From assembly GCA_029881495.1 (NCBI GenBank), contig JAOUMJ010000009.1, forward strand, positions 1 to 64,000: 64,000 nucleotides of DNA, in the 5' to 3' direction. Source of the DNA: Nitrospinota bacterium (lineage in GTDB: Bacteria; Nitrospinota_A; UBA7883; JACRGQ01). The notes beneath the pieces are model-generated. The model saw only the letters and a program-made list of their open reading frames with translations, had not been told where the DNA came from and made no database searches. Positions 25,995 to 34,439 of the stretch are shown here, piece after piece (the stretch's first letter is position 1; each line of letters begins with the position of its first letter). The position numbers and the translations under genes were made by a program.

Positions 25995-26504
25995 ATGGCA
26001 AAAAAGAAAAGTGAAAAACTAACCGACGGTAAAAGCGCTATTTTAAAAACTACACTAGGCGAAATTGAATTGGAGTTTTTACCCGAAAAAGCACCGAAAC
26101 ATGTAGAGAATTTTATTAGCCTCGGGAGCGAAGGTTTTTACGATGGTACCTACTTTCATCGCGTGATCCCCGGCTTCATGATCCAGGGTGGGGACCCCAA
26201 TACCAAGGATGGTGATCGCTCAACCGCAGGATATGGCGGATCCGGCAAAAATGTCGACGCGGAGTTTAACGATACAAAACATGCAAGAGGCATAGTTTCG
26301 ATGGCGAGATCGCAGGACCCGAATTCTGCAAGCTCCCAGTTTTTTATAATGGTTGCGGATTCCCCGCATCTCGATGGACAGTACTCGGCCTTCGGGAGAG
26401 TTACAAAGGGGATGGATGTGGTAGATAAAATTGTTTCATCCGAAAGGGACGACAGGGATAATCCTCTCGAAAGCATATTTATTGAATCAGTGACGATAAA
26501 ATAA
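25995..26504 (+). CDS. ppiB: Cytoplasmic cyclophilin-type peptidyl-prolyl isomerase
   Basis: A 169-residue cyclophilin without a signal peptide. It shares nearly all core segments with the upstream copy (YFHRVIPGFMIQGGDPNTKD, MARSQDPNSASSQFFIMV, HLDGQYSAFGRVTKGMDVV). The pair looks like a tandem duplication in which one copy is exported and the other is not. Confidence 0.92.
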   Translation: MAKKKSEKLTDGKSAILKTTLGEIELEFLPEKAPKHVENFISLGSEGFYDGTYFHRVIPGFMIQGGDPNTKDGDRSTAGYGGSGKNVDAEFNDTKHARGIVSMARSQDPNSASSQFFIMVADSPHLDGQYSAFGRVTKGMDVVDKIVSSERDDRDNPLESIFIESVTIK

Positions 26505-26524
26505 ATACGGGTTCCGATTCCCTT

Positions 26525-26881
26525 TCAATAATGGAGTTCGAGGGTCATTGCCGAAACTTTTTCCTTTTTCAGGATTCCGCCCCACTCGGTAATGGCTTGA
26601 ACTATTTTATCGAAGTGTGTCCCTTTTGGTGACAGAAAGTATTCCACTCTCGGGGGAGCTTCAGGGTAGATAGTCTTTATTATTATCCCTTCCCGCTCCA
26701 GCTCCTTGAGTCTTGTGGAAAGAATTTTCGGGCTGATCCCTTCCAGGGCGTTTTTTAGTTCGTTGAATCGTTTTTTCCCTGAATGTAATTCATGCAGAAT
26801 CTGTATGCTCCACCTCCCTTCCAGTATGGCGACTGCCTTTTTGAAGTTGTCGGTTGAAGTATTTTCGTCTTTTATATCCAT
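26525..26881 (-). CDS. HxlR-family transcriptional regulator
   Basis: A 118-residue winged-helix regulator. AILEGRWSIQILHELHSGKKR, LEGISPKILSTRLKELEREG and the wing PRVEYFLSPKG are the HxlR hallmarks. Some members sense electrophiles through a cysteine near the N-terminus; none is present here. It converges on ppiB, and its promoter region is shared with the FAD oxidase gene on the other strand, which is its most plausible target. Confidence 0.9.
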   Translation of the reverse strand: MDIKDENTSTDNFKKAVAILEGRWSIQILHELHSGKKRFNELKNALEGISPKILSTRLKELEREGIIIKTIYPEAPPRVEYFLSPKGTHFDKIVQAITEWGGILKKEKVSAMTLELHY

Positions 26882-27160
26882 TTGTATTTGTTATTATATT
26901 CCCTGTTTATACCGGTACCAATAAGATACTATCGGCTATTATCACATAAACTTTGCAATTTTTGTCGATTTTTTTCCTGGTTTGATCCGTTCAACTATTC
27001 ATAATCGAACCAGTGACACGCTATTTACTGTATCAATATTTCAAATGTTGCTATTCGATAAATTTTAATTGGGATTTTTCCAAAATATTTTTTGGCGAAT
27101 GGTGCAAAAGCAGATGAACTGTAACATAATTTTTGTATAAATAGGCGTAAATCGAATAAC

Positions 27161-27174
27161 TAACCGTTCGGTCA
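27161..27174. promoter_or_regulatory. TetR-type palindrome, site 2
   Basis: TAACCGTTCGGTCA; on the other strand TGACCGAACGGTTA, one base different from site 1. It lies in the 432-bp divergent region 26882-27313, which is AT-rich and otherwise without a recognisable gene, about 140 bp before the FAD oxidase start. Confidence 0.45.
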
Positions 27175-27313
27175 GCGAATATGCTTATTTTACTGTTTCC
27201 GCTTCGTGTTTCGGGTTTTTTATTTGGCGCTATTTTTTGGGGATTGTTTGATCCTGCAAACTCCGTCCCTAGATATTTTTCTATCGCTCCACCTTTTCAG
27301 CTATTCTTTACCA

Positions 27314-28741
27314 ATGGGCGAGCAAGATTTTTCGACTTTCACAAACTTCACCGACAGCTCCGATTGGTCAAAGCGGATAGGGTCGGCCATATCCGAGATA
27401 CGGTCAAAATGCAGAAGCGCAACCACAGAAAAGAGCGATCTTCTCCTGTATGCCTTCGATGCCACAAAACGTACACACCTTCCGGATTGTGTCGTCTTCC
27501 CGGAGGGTGCTGAAGAAGTTTCGGCAGTCATGAAAATCTGCTCGAAGTACAAAATCCCTGTCACCCCTAGAGGGGCCGGGACCGGTTTTGCCGGTGGCGC
27601 CGTTCCGATATCGGGAGGTGTCGTTCTGGTATTTACGAAAATGAACCGAATATTGAATCTCAACCGTGAGAGTCTTTTTGTGGAAGTTGAACCCGGGATT
27701 GTGAATGCCGAGCTGGGCGCACTCCTTGCCAAGGAGGGGTTGTTCTACCCCCCCGATCCCGCTTCGCTAAAAAGTTCCACTATCGGGGGGAACGTTTCGA
27801 CAGGGGCCGGGGGTCCGAGCGCGGTGAAGTATGGAGTCACCGCGGATTATGTAATGGGATTAACCGCGATCCTCCCGAATGGGGATATAATCGAGACAGG
27901 AATAAAAACCGAAAAAGGTGTAGTTGGGTACAACCTGACAAAACTGCTGGTCGGCTCTGAAGGTACTCTCGGGGTTATCACAAAGATCCGATTGAAGGTG
28001 GTGCCGATACCTGAGAAGGTTTTCACTTCTGCCGTATTTTTTCCGGGGAGAAGGGAAGCGACTGATGCGGCAATTCTGATACTTCAAAAAGGGATCAGGC
28101 CGAGGACACTTGAGTATATTGATAAAACCGCGTTGAATTGTGTAACCGAATTCACCGGTTTGGTTCTCCCTTCCAGAGGGGAGACAATGCTCCTTATAGA
28201 AACCGACGGGAAAGAAGAGAACGCGAAAAGGGAGATGGATGATGTGGAAAAGATCTGTCTCTCCAGCGGTGCTGTAAAATTCGATCTTGCATCTACAAAA
28301 ATTGAGGCCGAGAAACTTTGGGAGATCAGGCGCTCCATCTCCCCTTCACTGCGGAAACTGAGTCCGACCAAAATCAACGAGGATATTACCGTACCGCGGA
28401 ACAGAATTGCCGATCTCATGGAGCGCCTTGATCGGCTATCGGAAAAAAGCGGAATACCAATCGTAAACTTCGGCCACGCGGGGGATGGGAATATTCATGT
28501 GAATGTAATGACGGATCAGAACAAGAAAGACGAATACCGTCTTGCGTTAGAAATAGTGGACGAAATATTCGATATTACGCTTGAACTGGATGGAACCATT
28601 TCGGGGGAACATGGGGTAGGGGTAGCGAAAAAACCTTACATAGCAAAGGAGCTTGGTAGAGGAACCATAGAGATCAGCAAGGCGCTAAAGAAGGCCTTTG
28701 ACCCGGATAATATCCTCAATCCCGGAAAAATCTTCCCTTGA
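27314..28741 (+). CDS. FAD-linked oxidase of the GlcD/D-lactate dehydrogenase family
   Basis: A 475-residue flavoenzyme that oxidises a 2-hydroxy acid such as glycolate or D-lactate. The FAD_binding_4 domain has TPRGAGTGFAGGAVPISGGV and KSSTIGGNVSTGAGG. The C-terminal FAD-oxidase domain has NFGHAGDGNIHVNVM and SGEHGVGVAKK. The ATG at 27314 is preferred because upstream in-frame codons encode an unrelated hydrophobic stretch; no good Shine-Dalgarno is seen. No GlcE, GlcF or iron-sulfur partner gene is adjacent, so the electron acceptor is open. Confidence 0.88.
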   Translation: MGEQDFSTFTNFTDSSDWSKRIGSAISEIRSKCRSATTEKSDLLLYAFDATKRTHLPDCVVFPEGAEEVSAVMKICSKYKIPVTPRGAGTGFAGGAVPISGGVVLVFTKMNRILNLNRESLFVEVEPGIVNAELGALLAKEGLFYPPDPASLKSSTIGGNVSTGAGGPSAVKYGVTADYVMGLTAILPNGDIIETGIKTEKGVVGYNLTKLLVGSEGTLGVITKIRLKVVPIPEKVFTSAVFFPGRREATDAAILILQKGIRPRTLEYIDKTALNCVTEFTGLVLPSRGETMLLIETDGKEENAKREMDDVEKICLSSGAVKFDLASTKIEAEKLWEIRRSISPSLRKLSPTKINEDITVPRNRIADLMERLDRLSEKSGIPIVNFGHAGDGNIHVNVMTDQNKKDEYRLALEIVDEIFDITLELDGTISGEHGVGVAKKPYIAKELGRGTIEISKALKKAFDPDNILNPGKIFP

Positions 28742-28841
28742 CCAGAAATCTGTTTTCCTAAAGTTTTCCTTCCAATTAAATTTTACAGAGCCGATTTGCA
28801 CCCTTCCGTATTAAACTATAGTTAGCAGGAGCGAGCCGGGA

Positions 28842-29843
28842 ATGGCAGCACTGTTTTGCAATCGATTCCCGGATCTCTATCCATGCAGGAGGAGCAGTTT
28901 GGCAAGCGGGCAGGAGAACAAGAAGGAGCGCTTAACTCTGGCGAAGATAATTTCCCTCGACGAATGGAGGGAATCGCGGGGCGAAGGGAACCGCATCAAT
29001 GCTATGCCGTTCAGGCTGATGCGGATGAAGGTAAAGAAGGTAGCCTCCGCCTCGGAAAGGGAGCGTGCTTTCCATGAGCCGGGTGGGAGGGAGTCGACGG
29101 AGCTTGAAAATATCCGTATCGCCAATTATCTAATAACCGTTGCAACGTCGGTAACGGATAAAAAGGAGAAGATACGCCTCGCGGAGGAGGCGATTTCGGT
29201 TTTTCCTCACTGTTCAGCCGCGTTCAATATCCTTGCCCTCGAGAAGGCCAGAGGCGCTGTCGAGAAGTTTGGTTATTTCAAGAAGGGTGTGGATAGCGGG
29301 GAATTTTTCACCCGTACAAATATAGCCGATTTCGGGAAGAAGTATTCTGAACTGGAAAGACATCCATACCTCATCTCATTGAAGGGGGCAGGGGATACCC
29401 TCTGGGAAATGGGGGAGCATGAATCTTCTCTCGGCTATTACTGGAAAGTTATTCGCCTCGACGAAAACGACAAGCTTGGCGCTGTGCAGATCCTTGCCGC
29501 TCGATTGCTGGAGCTTGGGAAGGGGTTTGTCCTGGATAAATTTTTATCTACAAGCTACGGGGATAAAGGTGTTGCGCTCCCTTGGGTAAAGGGGCTTCAC
29601 TATTTTAAAGAGGGTCGTTTCGAGGAGGCGCACGATGAGATTTTGTTTGCCTTGAAGAACTTCCCCGGTGTTTTCCACTATTTATCCGGTGAAAAGGATT
29701 TGCCTAAAAAAATCCCGCCATACGAGGAGATATCGGGCATGATGCTCGATGCATGGGCCGGGTCGTTACTGAAGGAGTTGTGGCACGGTTCACCAGCGGC
29801 TTTGGCATGGCTCAAGGGGATACGGAAAAACCTTCATCATTAA
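28842..29843 (+). CDS. TPR-like protein of the ST7/SEC-C-associated type
   Basis: A 333-residue soluble protein made mainly of helical repeats. The segments RLAEEAISVFPHCSAAFNIL, PYLISLKGAGDTLWEMGEHE and YWKVIRLDENDKLGAVQIL resemble the TPR-like domain seen in ST7-like bacterial proteins. The N-terminal 75 residues are basic and without a recognised domain. Start: ATG after GCAGGAGCGAGCCGGGA. Function unknown; such proteins usually mediate protein contacts. Confidence 0.65.
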   Translation: MAALFCNRFPDLYPCRRSSLASGQENKKERLTLAKIISLDEWRESRGEGNRINAMPFRLMRMKVKKVASASERERAFHEPGGRESTELENIRIANYLITVATSVTDKKEKIRLAEEAISVFPHCSAAFNILALEKARGAVEKFGYFKKGVDSGEFFTRTNIADFGKKYSELERHPYLISLKGAGDTLWEMGEHESSLGYYWKVIRLDENDKLGAVQILAARLLELGKGFVLDKFLSTSYGDKGVALPWVKGLHYFKEGRFEEAHDEILFALKNFPGVFHYLSGEKDLPKKIPPYEEISGMMLDAWAGSLLKELWHGSPAALAWLKGIRKNLHH

Positions 29844-30034
29844 AAAATCGAAAAGATATTCCGGAAATATATCTTTCGCTTACCGATTCAAGTTCAAAGC
29901 AGAAATGTTAAAGCCACAGTTCGCTATTTCACTACACGATATTTTATCTGCACAAATCCGAATTCATATGATTTCGTCTCTATCTTTCTAAGTTTGATAT
30001 CGGCGGGCAGAGGACCGAACAGCCTCTGCTTTCC

Positions 30035-31414
30035 TTAATCATCGTCATCGTGATCGCGGCCCCGCTTGAATAGTCTGAAGTCATGTTCGTCATCGTCATC
30101 GTGTTCCCGGCTTTTTCTTTCGCCTCCTCGACCTTCCCCCTCATGTTCCCTTCCGGTAGGGTGGCATTTCACGCAGTTCGAATAATCCCTTATCCCCTCT
30201 TCGCGATGCTCTCTGGCTACGCTTCTTTCGGTATGGTCGTGACACCCGGAATAGCAGTCATATTTATCAAGGGATACCGGATGGCACGTTTCACATGTAT
30301 TTGTTTTCCTTTTTGAGCGGTGCTGTATGGGGAACCGGTGTTCAAAATCGGCTGGTTTCCATTTTTCCGTGTAGTGGCATTTGCCGCAATTTTCTTTGGT
30401 TGGGAAATGTTTAAGAGTGAGCTTGTGGCAGGAGAGGCAGTCGCTCCGACGGTTCAATTCCCTGTGATCGAATTTAGCCGGCTTCCATTTTTTTGTGCCA
30501 TGACATTTGCCGCAGTTCCCGCTGGTCTGGAAATGTTTAGGCGTCAGTTTGTGGCAGGAGAGGCAGTCGTCTTCAGAGCGGATCTTTCCATGATCGAATA
30601 CAGCCGGTTTCCACTTCTTCGTAGAATGGCATTTGACGCAATCTTCCCTCGATTCCACATGCCGAGCCGGCAACTGGTGACATGTAAAACATGCGGTACC
30701 GGAGGTGAGTGATGAATGGCTGAAAGAAATTGTCTTCCAGTTCTTTGTACCGTGACAAAGTTTGCAGTCATCCTTTGAAGCCATATGTTTTAGCGGCAGT
30801 TTATGGCAAACTTCGCAACTGTCATTACTGCCGAGAGTTTTGTGATCAAAGGAGGTTACCTTCCAGTTCTTGGTTGTATGGCACGCTACGCAGGTAGCCG
30901 TGGTGATGACATGCTTTGCGGTTATCGGATGGCAGGATTGACAGTTCCCGTCCTTGCCGACAACGGCGTGGTCGAATTTAGCGGGTCGCCAGGCATCCAT
31001 CACATGGCAGTTCTTGCAGTCCTGAACCTTGACGGCAGTATGTTTCTCACCGAGGCGGTGGCACTCAAGACAGTTGGTATCCTTGCTGATGTTTTGATGG
31101 GCTTCAACGGTCGTGATCTTGGCTGTCGTCCCCTTATGGTCTGTATGGCATCTCAGACAGCCGTCAGTCTTCAGGTGCCCGGTGAAGATCCCCTTTTTTT
31201 CTCCCCAGGCGGCATTATCGTGGCATTTTGCTGATGTGCAGGAAACTCCGCCCGGCTCTTCGAAGGTCTTATGGCAATCTCCACAATCCTGTATATTCGC
31301 ATGTTTCGCATGAAGGTCACCGGGGGAATAGAACCTGTCCGGGAAGAGGGAGAAGGTAGCAAATATTATCAAACCTAAAAGGGCTATAAGAGAAAGAACC
31401 GATTTTGTATTCAT
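30035..31414 (-). CDS. Multiheme cytochrome c, up to 18 heme sites
   Basis: A 459-residue protein with an N-terminal signal or anchor (about residues 7-24). It has sixteen CxxCH motifs, one C-x4-CH (CTSAKCH) and one C-x3-CH (CYSGCH). A repeat of about 45 residues alternates CLSCHKLTLKHF with CGKCHGTKKWKPAKFDH, which looks like internal duplication. The last 45 residues are highly charged (HDDDD twice). It likely carries electrons in the periplasm. No porin-cytochrome partner is adjacent. Its maturation fits the ccm genes at the window start. Confidence 0.92.
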   Translation of the reverse strand: MNTKSVLSLIALLGLIIFATFSLFPDRFYSPGDLHAKHANIQDCGDCHKTFEEPGGVSCTSAKCHDNAAWGEKKGIFTGHLKTDGCLRCHTDHKGTTAKITTVEAHQNISKDTNCLECHRLGEKHTAVKVQDCKNCHVMDAWRPAKFDHAVVGKDGNCQSCHPITAKHVITTATCVACHTTKNWKVTSFDHKTLGSNDSCEVCHKLPLKHMASKDDCKLCHGTKNWKTISFSHSSLTSGTACFTCHQLPARHVESREDCVKCHSTKKWKPAVFDHGKIRSEDDCLSCHKLTPKHFQTSGNCGKCHGTKKWKPAKFDHRELNRRSDCLSCHKLTLKHFPTKENCGKCHYTEKWKPADFEHRFPIQHRSKRKTNTCETCHPVSLDKYDCYSGCHDHTERSVAREHREEGIRDYSNCVKCHPTGREHEGEGRGGERKSREHDDDDEHDFRLFKRGRDHDDDD

Positions 31415-31765
31415 CCAAATTTTCCTGCGTATTCGAAGTTGTGGTGAAAAGTAATTATTCTTTGCGTCTCTGTTACTTTTACATCAAACATAAATTTCTT
31501 TGCAAGAAAATATGCTTTTCATTTACATAATATTACAAATCGAGAAGATACTCAAAAAAGGTCGGAAAAACTCCAACAATCTGTAAACCCAGGTTTGGTA
31601 TATAAATATCACTTTACCGCAATTTATGTAAATTGCGATTTAAGCAGTTCAGGTAGCCGGTTCATGGATGATCTTTGCAGGGTGGATCATTGCGGTCTGA
31701 TTATATTGGATATCAGAATCAATAACCTAATGTATTTGGGCTGAATTCTACTTATAATACCTCGC
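31415..31765. other. 351-bp divergent region between the cytochrome and trpG
   Basis: AT-rich, with no gene recognised. Its one clear element is the palindrome at 31618-31637. Confidence 0.6.
31618..31637. promoter_or_regulatory. Perfect palindrome upstream of trpG and the cytochrome gene
   Basis: CGCAATTTATGTAAATTGCG: 9-bp perfect arms with a 2-bp centre, between two divergent genes. Likely an operator; the regulator is unknown. Confidence 0.5.
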
Positions 31766-32335
31766 ATGGTTTTGGTGTTGGACAATTACGATTCGTTTAC
31801 CTACAACCTCGTCCAGTACCTTCTGGAACTGGGGGAGGAGGTCAAGGTTTTCAGGAACGATGAAATAACCGTCGATGAGATGGAAGAGATGAAGCCGAAA
31901 GGGATAGTTATCTCCCCCGGTCCATGCACTCCAAAGGACGCGGGTATCTCGATTTCAGTGGTAACCAGGCTCAAAGGGGTATTTCCGATTCTCGGCGTCT
32001 GTCTCGGCCACCAGTCAATATGCCAGGCTTTCGGCGCGGAAATCGTCAAGGCGGATAACCTGATGCATGGCAAGACTTCGCAAATTACCCATGATGGCAA
32101 AGGGATATTCAAAGGGATCCCTTCACCCTTTACAGCCACCAGGTATCATTCACTTGTTGCCCGGCGGGATACCATACCGGACGAGCTGGAGATAACCGCG
32201 ACAGTGACAGGGGAGGATGTCGTCATGGGGGTCAGGCACAGGGAATACAATATTGAGGGGGTTCAGTTCCATCCGGAATCGATTTTGACCGTTGAGGGGA
32301 AATCGATATTGAGGAATTTTCTTGGCAACTGTTAA
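31766..32335 (+). CDS. trpG: Anthranilate/aminodeoxychorismate synthase glutaminase subunit
   Basis: Class I glutamine amidotransferase that supplies ammonia to TrpE or Pab[18 protein letters not shown] opens it; the nucleophile is Cys79 in [16 protein letters not shown]; the catalytic His/Glu are in FHPESILT. The 189-residue length is typical. trpE is not adjacent, and trpG may serve both tryptophan and folate synthesis. trpD follows after 21 bp. Confidence 0.92.
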   Translation: MVLVLDNYDSFTYNLVQYLLELGEEVKVFRNDEITVDEMEEMKPKGIVISPGPCTPKDAGISISVVTRLKGVFPILGVCLGHQSICQAFGAEIVKADNLMHGKTSQITHDGKGIFKGIPSPFTATRYHSLVARRDTIPDELEITATVTGEDVVMGVRHREYNIEGVQFHPESILTVEGKSILRNFLGNC

Positions 32336-32356
32336 GGCAGTAGGAGGGGAGGAGAT

Positions 32357-33370
32357 ATGGATATAAAAGAGGCTATTTCCAAGGTAGTCGGCGGTGAATC
32401 TTTGTCAGAGGAGGAGATGGTCGAGATCATGGAGCAGATCATGTCCGGTCTCGCTACCCCAGCCCAGATAGGGGCCTTTCTCGTGGCGCTGAGGCTGAAA
32501 GGTGAAACAATTGAGGAGATTGCCGGGGCGGCTATCGTCATGAGGGAAAAAGCGGTGAAGATCGCCCATCCCCATCTTTCGGTCGTCGACACCTGTGGGA
32601 CAGGCGGAGACAGCTCGGGGACCTTCAATATTTCAACTACCGCCGCTTTCATAACAGCCGGTGTCGGTCTGCAGGTGGCCAAACATGGGAACCGCTCGGT
32701 ATCCAGCCAGTCGGGGAGCGCCGATGTGCTGAAATCGCTCGGTGTGAATATCGAGGCCGATGTCGGGAAAGTGGAAAAATCACTCGATAAACATGGCATA
32801 GCTTTCCTCTTCGCGCCGCTACTCCACTCCGCCATGAAGCATGCGATAGGACCGAGAAAGGAGATAGGTATCAGGACCATCTTCAACCTCCTCGGGCCGC
32901 TGACCAACCCAGCGGGGGCCAAACATCAGGTGATAGGGGTGTACTCAGATTACCTCACGGAACCGCTCGCCAATGTCCTGAAAAGGCTCGGAAGCCAGCA
33001 TGTTTTCGTCGTTCACGGTTCGGATGGCCTCGATGAGGCTACCCTCACAGGGCCGACGAAAGTCTCGGAACTGAAAGACGGCGTGGTAAAGAACTGGACA
33101 CTAAATCCCGAGGAGTTCGGCTTTACCCTATGTAAAAGCGAGGATTTAAAGGGGGGGGACCAGAAGGAAAATGCCACTATTACCCTCAATATCCTGAAAG
33201 GTGTGGAGAAGGGGGCGAAAAGGGATATCGCTATCCTAAATTCTGCGCTTGCCATTGTCGCCGGAGAGGGGGCTCCCAATCTGAAAGAAGCTATCGCCCT
33301 GGCAAATAGGTCGGTTGACAACGGAGCGGCACTAAAAAAGCTGGAAGAGCTACGGGAAACCTTTAATTAG
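32357..33370 (+). CDS. trpD: Anthranilate phosphoribosyltransferase
   Basis: Second committed tryptophan enzyme, joining anthranilate to PRPP. Key motifs are DTCGTGGDSSGTFNISTTAA (PRPP/Mg site), KHGNRSVSSQSGSADVLKSLG and FAPLLHSAMKHAIGPRKEIG. At 337 residues it is normal length. GGAGGGGAGGAG stands just before the ATG, so translation should be strong. The rest of the trp pathway is not in the window. Confidence 0.95.
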   Translation: MDIKEAISKVVGGESLSEEEMVEIMEQIMSGLATPAQIGAFLVALRLKGETIEEIAGAAIVMREKAVKIAHPHLSVVDTCGTGGDSSGTFNISTTAAFITAGVGLQVAKHGNRSVSSQSGSADVLKSLGVNIEADVGKVEKSLDKHGIAFLFAPLLHSAMKHAIGPRKEIGIRTIFNLLGPLTNPAGAKHQVIGVYSDYLTEPLANVLKRLGSQHVFVVHGSDGLDEATLTGPTKVSELKDGVVKNWTLNPEEFGFTLCKSEDLKGGDQKENATITLNILKGVEKGAKRDIAILNSALAIVAGEGAPNLKEAIALANRSVDNGAALKKLEELRETFN

Positions 33371-33471
33371 CGTAAAATCATCTGGTTAGCCGATTCCATG
33401 GATGTGAACGGCCTTAATATATTTGTAACCCGCTGAATTATAAGGCGCAATATTTAACGGATGTCAGGCAT

Positions 33472-33505
33472 AAGTTATCCACAGACAAACTGTGGATAAC
33501 TTTTT
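33472..33505 (+). terminator. Terminator-like hairpin built from two inverted DnaA boxes
   Basis: AAGTTATCCACAG (33472-33484) pairs perfectly with CTGTGGATAACTT (33490-33502); loop ACAAA; five T follow. It lies about 100 bp past trpD. Each arm contains TTATCCACA, the consensus DnaA box. Confidence 0.75.
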
Positions 33506-33604
33506 CGAATTCCAAATTTAAAGATAAAAACCGCAAATCTTGATCGTTATTTTCGAAAGATTTTTTCGTTTTATATCAGATTGAAATAATAGGACATATA
33601 ACGC

Positions 33605-33618
33605 TGACCGATTGGACA
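33605..33618. promoter_or_regulatory. TetR-type palindrome, site 3 (degenerate)
   Basis: TGACCGATTGGACA inside CGCTGACCGATTGGACAGC. It shares GCTGACCGA with site 1 and the reverse of site 2, but the right arm has changed. Confidence 0.3.
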
Positions 33619-33974
33619 GCAATATGTCAGTCTAGAATCACGGGCCAGAGGCGCTTTTATTTGAATTTGGATATTACGGCATTCAATATATAATATATAA
33701 TACTATAAAACCGACAAAGATACCCAAATGAAATAGATTTGATATACTCGTAAAATAATCAGTGAGTTAACAATTAAAAGTAGAAGGAACGCCATTCCCG
33801 CCGCCGTTCTGCGGTATATACATCATATCCTACTAAAATACTAGAGATGCTAATACAGGTAGATGCGCCATATACGTATCGATTGCGTAGCAACGTTTTA
33901 GGAAAATGTAACGTATGTGCCTCTACTTCATAAAGTGAAGATAGCTATAGTATTGAAATCTAAAGCATTTTTCG

Positions 33975-33991
33975 TTGGCACGCCAGTTGCA
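33975..33991 (+). promoter_or_regulatory. Sigma-54 promoter of the secreted-peptide gene
   Basis: TTGGCACGCCAGTTGCA matches the -24/-12 consensus TTGGCACG-N4-TTGCA at every fixed base. Transcription should start near 34003, about 60 bp before the ATG. Confidence 0.88.
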
Positions 33992-34061
33992 ACTTATCTA
34001 TCACAAGACATAAGAAAGGCTGAAAAGCACAAACATTAACAAAACATCAGGAGGTTTCAAA

Positions 34062-34226
34062 ATGAGAAAAGTAACTGCTTCAGTATTGGCTCTTGCATTG
34101 GTCGTTGTTCTCGGTGCAGGCGCTTCGCAGGCAATTGAGCTTCGCGGAAAAAATATACTGGTTGGCCAGGACGCATTCAGCTGGATGATTTACAACACCA
34201 GCACGAATCTTTGGGATAAATACTAA
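34062..34226 (+). CDS. 54-residue secreted peptide under sigma-54 control, unknown function
   Basis: Residues 1-24 are a clean signal peptide (MRKVTASVLALALVVVLGAG, cleavage after ASQA); the mature part is 30 residues, ending FSWMIYNTSTNLWDKY, with no cysteine. AGGAGG lies 10 bases before the ATG. A consensus sigma-54 promoter precedes it and a strong terminator follows, so it forms its own transcription unit. The context suggests abundant, conditional production. It could be a signalling peptide, a small envelope factor or a structural peptide. I do not recognise a family. Confidence 0.8.
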   Translation: MRKVTASVLALALVVVLGAGASQAIELRGKNILVGQDAFSWMIYNTSTNLWDKY

Positions 34227-34271
34227 TTCCCAAAGAGCCAGGCTCAACCAAGAAAATAGAATACACAACCA

Positions 34272-34327
34272 GCCGGAACCCTGGAATCGCATCATGACTT
34301 GCACATACGGGTTCCGGCATTTTTTTT
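34272..34327 (+). terminator. Terminator of the secreted-peptide gene
   Basis: GCCGGAACCC (34272-34281) pairs with GGGTTCCGGC (34309-34318), then a T run to 34327. The loop is long (27 nt) but the stem is perfect. Confidence 0.85.
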
Positions 34328-34439
34328 ATAAAGCGTCCTGAATCCGGGACCTCATTCCCCCTTCTCCGCCGAATAGTGCGAGATATTGATTCCCAATCGG
34401 GAGTACTGGTATCCCCACTTTTCCTATAGACTAGGTACA

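Larger units (their letters stand above)
33371..34061. other. 691-bp non-coding region before the secreted-peptide gene
   Basis: Very AT-rich. It holds the trpD terminator with paired DnaA-box-like arms, a TetR-type palindrome, AT tracts around 33690-33710 (AATATATAATATATAATA), further imperfect inverted repeats at 33894-33934 (AACGTTTT/AAAATGT, CTTCA/TGAAG), and a sigma-54 promoter. No coding sequence is recognised. Confidence 0.6.

Noticed and set aside
30007-30029. GCAGAGG/CCTCTGC hairpin at the end of the cytochrome gene
   Set aside because: No T run follows on the cytochrome strand; too weak to call a terminator.
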